Shown one piece after another: positions 48,585-52,883 of a DNA stretch of 52,883 bases. The translations under genes and the position numbers were made by a program. The stretch is taken from positions 1 through 52,883 of the forward strand of contig JADFUR010000096.1 of assembly GCA_015222055.1 (NCBI GenBank). The letters run 5' to 3'. How positions within the stretch are numbered: position 1 is the stretch's first letter; every line of letters begins with the position of its first letter. This DNA comes from Bacteroidota bacterium (GTDB lineage Bacteria > Bacteroidota > Bacteroidia > Bacteroidales > B39-G9). The notes beneath the pieces are model-generated. The model was not told the DNA's origin and did no database searches. It was given only the letters and a program-made list of their open reading frames with translations.

Positions 48585-49664
48585 TTAATTTTTATCAACT
48601 GCATTCAAATCTTCAAAAGCAATTTTAAGCCTTTCAAGCATAGAAACTTCTGCGGCACGTAACCATTTACGAGGGTCGTAATATTTTTTATTTGGATTTT
48701 CTTTGCCATCAGGGTTCCCAATTTGTTCTTGTAGAAAGTCTGTATTTTTTTTGTAATAATCCATCACACCTTTCCATGTAGCCCATTGAGTATCTGTGTC
48801 AATATTCATTTTTATAACACCATAACTTATTGCTTCTCTAATATCTTTCATGTCAGAACCAGAACCACCATGGAAAACAAGATCAACTGGGTTTTTAGCG
48901 GTATTATGTTTTTTCTGAATATATTTTTGTGAATTTTCTAATATTTTAGGTGTTAGTTTTACATTACCAGGCTTGTAAACTCCATGAACATTTCCAAATG
49001 ATGCTGCTATAGTGAATCTATTGCTGATTTTGCTTAATTCTTCGTATGCTAAACAAACATCTTCAGGTTGTGTATATAGTTTTGCGTTATCAATATCAGT
49101 GTTGTCAACGCCATCTTCTTCGCCACCTGTGCAACCTAATTCAATTTCAAGTGTCATATCAATTTTGCTCATTCTTTCGAGATATCTTTTGCTAATCTCA
49201 ATATTTTCTTCAAGAGATTCAACAGACAAGTCGAGCATGTGAGAACTGAATAAAGGTTTTCCGTATTTTTTGTAATGTTCTTCACCAGCATCTAATAAAC
49301 CATCAATCCAGGGTAGTAATGATTTTTTGCAATGATCGGTGTGAAGTATCACGGGTACACCATAATGTTCGGCTAACAAATGGATTTGTTTTGCACCTGC
49401 AATTGCACCAAGTATTGCAGCTTCTTGCTTGTCGTTAGATAATCCTTTCCCTGCATTAAAACTTGCTCCACCGTTTGAGAATTGAATAATTATTGGTGAA
49501 TTTATTTCTCTTGCAGCTTCTAATGCGGCATTAATAGAATCAGAGCCTATAACATTTACAGCTGGTAATGCGAATTTGTTTTTTTTTGCTAGTTCAAAGA
49601 TTTTTTGAACACCATCGCCTGTTACAACTCCAGGCTTTACATTTTCTAAAATTTTGTCTGACAT
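48585..49664 (-). CDS. fbaA: class II fructose-bisphosphate aldolase
   Basis: This Zn-dependent enzyme cleaves fructose 1,6-bisphosphate to DHAP and glyceraldehyde 3-phosphate in glycolysis, and runs in reverse for gluconeogenesis. The 359 residues match the long FbaA subtype. Zn and active-site signatures include HTDHC (108-112), LEIELGCTGGEEDGVDN, and the phosphate-binding LVFHGGSGSD and KMNIDTDTQWATW near the C-terminus. The gene stands alone between terminators. Confidence 0.97.
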   Translation of the reverse strand: MSDKILENVKPGVVTGDGVQKIFELAKKNKFALPAVNVIGSDSINAALEAAREINSPIIIQFSNGGASFNAGKGLSNDKQEAAILGAIAGAKQIHLLAEHYGVPVILHTDHCKKSLLPWIDGLLDAGEEHYKKYGKPLFSSHMLDLSVESLEENIEISKRYLERMSKIDMTLEIELGCTGGEEDGVDNTDIDNAKLYTQPEDVCLAYEELSKISNRFTIAASFGNVHGVYKPGNVKLTPKILENSQKYIQKKHNTAKNPVDLVFHGGSGSDMKDIREAISYGVIKMNIDTDTQWATWKGVMDYYKKNTDFLQEQIGNPDGKENPNKKYYDPRKWLRAAEVSMLERLKIAFEDLNAVDKN

Positions 49665-49738
49665 AATATTTATTTTTTTTGTTAATGCAATAACTTAATA
49701 AAATTAAAATTACTTAATTTAGTTATTATTAAAAAATT

Positions 49739-50248
49739 TTATTCAATGCATTTTAAAATTTTTTGAATTTTATTCTGTTTGTTTTCTTTTATTGATTTGG
49801 TTATGAAACCAGTATCTATAAAATATTTAACAGATGTTATAGGATACTTGATTAATGTTTTGTATTGTTCATCTGTTAATTGATAAATAATCATTGATGA
49901 TACTGTCATAAAATTTGATTCTTGTTCTGTAGTATCTTTTTTTACTTTTCTAGGTGTTAGTGTAATATTTGTATAATTGGAAAGTGTGAAAGTTAATTCA
50001 GTATTATCTTTAATTTTAAAATCATTATATCTAAAATATTTCAACTTGAGATATTTTCTGTCGCCAATGGTTTGTGCTTTAAAATAAAAAGGTTGACCAT
50101 TAACTCTACATATGGAGACCGGAACTGTACGAATTATTCTTAATTCGGTTAGTGCATCAATTGCATTTTTTTCATATTTGCATTTTTTTTGTGAAAAAGC
50201 AGATATTGATATAAATATGAGAATTATTATTAGAGAATTTTTTTTCAT
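49739..50248 (-). CDS. small secreted protein of unknown function
   Basis: The 169 residues have a signal peptide (MKKNSLIIILIFISISAFSQ) and a mature part with a beta pattern (KYLKLKYFRYNDFKIKDNTE; ELTFTLSNYTNITLTPRK). It resembles small single-domain periplasmic proteins of Bacteroidota, without an assigned family. Divergent or separate from both neighbours by about 75-100 bp. Confidence 0.7.
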   Translation of the reverse strand: MKKNSLIIILIFISISAFSQKKCKYEKNAIDALTELRIIRTVPVSICRVNGQPFYFKAQTIGDRKYLKLKYFRYNDFKIKDNTELTFTLSNYTNITLTPRKVKKDTTEQESNFMTVSSMIIYQLTDEQYKTLIKYPITSVKYFIDTGFITKSIKENKQNKIQKILKCIE

Positions 50249-50350
50249 GATATTAATTCTGTTTTGTATAATACAAAATAATTATTCTACAAATTTATGA
50301 AAGTTAATTGTAAGAATAATAAATAAATAAACCAATAATTAAGTAAAAAA

Positions 50351-51577
50351 TTATATTTTAGATAAAATTTTATTGAATTCTAAATTTGGAGTAGTTCCTT
50401 TTTTGTCAAAAGAGAATTTTGGCTTAATACCTTTAACTATGTATGTATCAATAAATTGTTTGTTTTCTGAACAAAATTTACCATTATATTCACAATCAAA
50501 ATATTCTTTTGCAAACTCATATGTAGAAGCAGAAATGTTTATTTCATTATAATTAGATTCTATTTCAATTTGTCTGGCAATATTTACTGCGTCTCCCCAG
50601 ATATCATAAGCTAATTTATTTTTTCCAACTACGCCAGCAATAACCTCTCCGGTATTAATACCAATACTCACTTCAAATATATTTTTATCATGTTTTTTAT
50701 ATAGCTCATTAAAATTTGCAATAAATTTTTTTATTTTTAAACTAACAAGTAAAACATCAATGGGGTTGCTTTTGTTTCTTAAAGGAACTCCACCAGCACA
50801 TATATATAAGCCAGCGTTTGTTTTTATTTTTTCGACATAATGTTCTTCAATAATTTCATCAAAATTTGAATATGCTTGATGAAGATAATTTATCATGTCA
50901 TCGGTTGAAAAATCGCTTCTATAAGTTGAAAATTTTTTGAAGTTTACAAATAATACACTTGCTCGTTTATAATGGCGAGGTTTTGAATATCCTTTGTTTT
51001 TTAATTGTATTGCAACTTCATAAGGTAGAACTCTGGAAAGGACAGATTCTGTTTTTTGTTTAGATTCTTCAATAGCTTGCTTTTGTAAAGAAATTTCTTG
51101 TTTTTGTTCTTCAATATAATCTTTAACATTTTCAATATGTTCAGATAATGCTAAAGAGTTTTCTTTTTCTTGCTTAAGTTCTTCTTCAATTTCTTTTAAC
51201 TGTGTTATGTCTGTTTCAACAGCAATAAAATTTTTTATTGTATTATTGTTATCAAAAGTTGGTGTTAATGTAGTTTGAACCCACTTAACCTCTCCTGATT
51301 TTGTTTCACATTCAGTAATATATGTAATAGAATTATTTTCAATGAAAAAATTAGTATCTGTTTGGTGGATATTTTTTATAGCTTCAGATGCAACTTTACT
51401 ATATTTTGTTTTATACTCTTCAAGAGTATAACCATATAATCGTGAAAAAGCGTCATTAGTCCAGATTACTTTTCCTTCAGAATCCATTAAAACTATCGAA
51501 TTATCAACAATATTTGCCCAATCAGGTACTTTCCCATCTTTATTTAAAAACTCACTGCTTTGTCTATTATTACTCAT
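50351..51577 (-). CDS. PAS domain plus degenerate class III adenylate/guanylate cyclase domain
   Basis: The 408 residues contain a PAS domain (about 20-130: SIVLMDSEGKVIWTNDAFSR to ETDITQLKEI), a coiled coil (130-180) and a class III cyclase homology domain (about 200-375). The nucleotide-site region LAYDIWGDAVNIA (about 322-334) and IGINTGEVIAGVVG are kept. The two metal-binding Asp are not: the first position reads VLFVNFKKFS (N212), and the second reads KTNAGLYICAGG (G256). The expected transition-state Arg region is VNIARQIE. It is probably catalytically inactive, or acts as a regulatory heterodimer partner. Confidence 0.85.
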   Translation of the reverse strand: MSNNRQSSEFLNKDGKVPDWANIVDNSIVLMDSEGKVIWTNDAFSRLYGYTLEEYKTKYSKVASEAIKNIHQTDTNFFIENNSITYITECETKSGEVKWVQTTLTPTFDNNNTIKNFIAVETDITQLKEIEEELKQEKENSLALSEHIENVKDYIEEQKQEISLQKQAIEESKQKTESVLSRVLPYEVAIQLKNKGYSKPRHYKRASVLFVNFKKFSTYRSDFSTDDMINYLHQAYSNFDEIIEEHYVEKIKTNAGLYICAGGVPLRNKSNPIDVLLVSLKIKKFIANFNELYKKHDKNIFEVSIGINTGEVIAGVVGKNKLAYDIWGDAVNIARQIEIESNYNEINISASTYEFAKEYFDCEYNGKFCSENKQFIDTYIVKGIKPKFSFDKKGTTPNLEFNKILSKI

Positions 51578-51678
51578 TTATTGTTTATCAATTATTGATT
51601 ATTTGTATAAATATAAACTTCTTAAAGTTAATAAATTACATGTACTACTCAAAATTATTTTATTATAATTTTATTTTT

Positions 51679-51710
51679 TTTGAAATAAATAGAATTATAT
51701 TTTACCTTCG
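51679..51710 (+). promoter_or_regulatory. promoter of the FKBP gene
   Basis: TTTG (51679-51682), a 20-bp spacer and TACCTTCG (51703-51710) match the Bacteroidota consensus TTTG-N19/21-TAnnTTTG with one substitution in the -7 box. The start codon follows about 150 nt downstream, leaving a long leader that contains a CCCACATG/CACATGGG pair. Confidence 0.65.
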
Positions 51711-51859
51711 CAAAATTAATAATAAAAGTTTATCATAAAGCCCCCACATGATAAATAATATTTAATATTAATGGAAAGATGGTGATTTTTTTGAATAGTA
51801 TAACAACTGTTCAGTCACATGGGGACTTCATCTGACCTTTATAAATAAATTATTTACAA

Positions 51860-52549
51860 ATGAAATTTAAAATTTTAATTTTAGCAATTAGCTGCTTAGC
51901 TGCTTTTGCTTGCAATTCACAAAATGGAACTATGAAAAAAAACATTAATCTTGAAACTGAAGTAGATTCAGTAAGCTATAGTTTAGGTATTACTATGGCA
52001 GAAAACATTAAAAAAGGTGGAGTTGAAAAAATTAATGCTGAAGCTTTAGCTGTTGCTTTTAATCACATATTTGATGGTGAAAAAACATTAATTGAATCAA
52101 AAGAAGCTGAAAATATTTTGAATAATTATTTTAGAAAAATACAAATGAAAAAAGCTGGAGAAAATAAAGAAGCTGGTATTAAATTTTTAGAGGAAAATAA
52201 ATCTAAAGATGGTGTTGTAACTCTTGCTAGTGGTTTACAATATAAAATTATTAAAAAAGGTACTGGTGCAATTCCTAAAGCAACCGATAAGGTTACAACT
52301 CATTATAAAGGTACTTTAATTGACGGAACAGTATTTGACAGTTCTTATGATAGAGGTGAACCAGCTAATTTTCCTGTAAATGGTGTTATTCCAGGTTGGA
52401 CAGAAGCTTTACAATTAATGACTGTTGGTTCAAAATGGGAGCTTTATATTCCTTCTGAATTAGCTTATGGTCAAAGAGGTGCTGGTCAGATTATTGGCCC
52501 TGATGCAACTTTAGTTTTCGAAATTGAATTAATTTCTATTGACAAATAA
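51860..52549 (+). CDS. FKBP-type peptidyl-prolyl cis-trans isomerase, lipoprotein
   Basis: The 229 residues form a lipoprotein (lipobox AFAC) with the FKBP_N dimerisation domain (about 33-100: DSVSYSLGITMAENIKKGGV) and a C-terminal FKBP domain (about 125-228). The latter keeps the conserved THYKGTLIDGTVFDSSYDRG and IPGWTEALQLM, then SELAYGQRGAG and LVFEIELISI. This is the Mip/FkpA layout, a periplasmic or outer-membrane folding chaperone. It follows a promoter at 51679 and ends at an intrinsic terminator. Confidence 0.95.
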   Translation: MKFKILILAISCLAAFACNSQNGTMKKNINLETEVDSVSYSLGITMAENIKKGGVEKINAEALAVAFNHIFDGEKTLIESKEAENILNNYFRKIQMKKAGENKEAGIKFLEENKSKDGVVTLASGLQYKIIKKGTGAIPKATDKVTTHYKGTLIDGTVFDSSYDRGEPANFPVNGVIPGWTEALQLMTVGSKWELYIPSELAYGQRGAGQIIGPDATLVFEIELISIDK

Positions 52550-52565
52550 GAATTTATTTTAAAAT

Positions 52566-52604
52566 AAAAAAATAGGACTACTGAAAAGTTAGTCCTATTT
52601 TTTT
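52566..52604 (+). terminator. intrinsic terminator after the FKBP gene
   Basis: AAAAAAATAGGACTA (52566-52580) pairs with TAGTCCTATTTTTTT (52590-52604), loop 9 nt, followed by T/C. The A run lets it work in the other direction too. Confidence 0.93.
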
Positions 52605-52836
52605 TCGATAAATAATAGCTGTGAAACTTACTGTATAAGAAATTTGTAACGTTTATTTTTTTGAAATTTAAACCCTAATTAATATTTAGAATCTTTAAAT
52701 TTTCAATTAATTTTGTAATAACTTTGTTAAAAAGGGTGAAACAGAATGAATAAAAAATACTCAAGTGTGCCTTATTAAATCGTTGGTGGTAATTATAGCC
52801 GGATGATACAAAGCATTATATTAAAATAAACAGATT

Positions 52837-52883
52837 ATGAAACATTACATAACATCATTATTTTTCCTTATTATTCTTAGTAA
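52837..52883 (+). CDS. start of a secreted protein, cut by the window edge
   Basis: The ATG 52837-52839 is followed by 15 codons reading MKHYITSLFFLIILS, the beginning of a signal peptide. The upstream TAACTTTG at about 52719 fits a -7 box but lacks a clear -33 partner. Product unknown. Confidence 0.55.
   Translation, partial: MKHYITSLFFLIILS

Noticed and set aside
51739-51859. riboswitch in the FKBP leader
   Set aside because: Only a short imperfect CCCACATG/CACATGGG pairing is visible, with no match to a known aptamer.
1-52883. CRISPR arrays, rRNA and tRNA genes
   Set aside because: No regularly spaced direct repeats of CRISPR length and no rRNA or cloverleaf sequence were recognised. 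A covariance-model search was not possible here.
1-52883. TGA read as tryptophan genome-wide
   Set aside because: Only the gene at 1-556 would need it. Other genes use TGG for Trp and some stop at TGA (for example in the ATGA overlaps).

Overview
The window comes from an AT-rich Bacteroidota chromosome. The evidence is promoters of the TTTG-N19/20-TAnnTTTG type, a lack of strong Shine-Dalgarno sequences, SPII lipoproteins (S9 peptidase, NamZ, FKBP) and the protein families present. Host genes fill 1-3071 and 39115-52883. Between them sits a complete-looking Mu-like transposable prophage of about 36.0 kb (3072-39114) that is visibly less AT-rich.

Left host flank: a YbhN/MprF-type membrane protein gene cut by the window edge and carrying an in-frame TGA, then rsmA, mgtE, and the first 18-19 codons of a D-threonine-aldolase/D-serine-dehydratase-like gene. 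The rest of that gene lies at 39116-40153. The flanks share AAATAT, and removing 3072-39114 restores one open frame of about 362 codons, so the prophage ends are known almost to the base. Both ends carry two copies of an ACCAAAYRTACA-type site, probably the transposase-binding sites.

The prophage reads mostly right to left. Right (c) end: XRE repressor (+), facing a small Ner-like regulator whose promoter has an operator dyad inside it, then MuA-like transposase, MuB-like ATPase, a RecA/AAA ATPase, GemA, DUF3164 and many small early or middle genes, several of them broken. A 180-nt structured leader precedes an antirepressor-like gene. Late genes diverge from a 20-bp perfect palindrome at 18890-18933. 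Rightward: terminase small and large subunits, gp36-like, portal, MuF protein with a nuclease-like C-terminus, tape measure, gpG-like tail completion, tail terminator. Leftward: ClpP-like protease/scaffold, capsid, a secreted protein, sheath, tube, tail chaperone, hub, spike, baseplate, lysis genes, tail fibre, nucleotidyltransferase, and a Dam-like methylase at the position of Mu mom.

Two -1 ribosomal frameshift sites are apparent. One is the expected G/GT site in the tail chaperone (A AAA AAC). The other is less expected: A AAT TTT followed by a perfect 10-bp hairpin at the end of the portal gene. It leads into the MuF-toxin frame, which has no ATG/GTG/TTG of its own for about 270 nt, and predicts a portal-MuF-toxin fusion protein.

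Right host flank: a secreted coiled-coil protein, an S9 peptidase lipoprotein, a truncated four-helix-bundle gene, a secreted protein of unknown function, NamZ-type muramidase, a GxxExxY gene between direct repeats, a LolC/E-type permease, class II fructose-bisphosphate aldolase, a small secreted protein, a PAS plus degenerate class III cyclase, an FKBP isomerase lipoprotein, and the start of another secreted protein. No rRNA, tRNA, CRISPR array or IS transposase was seen.
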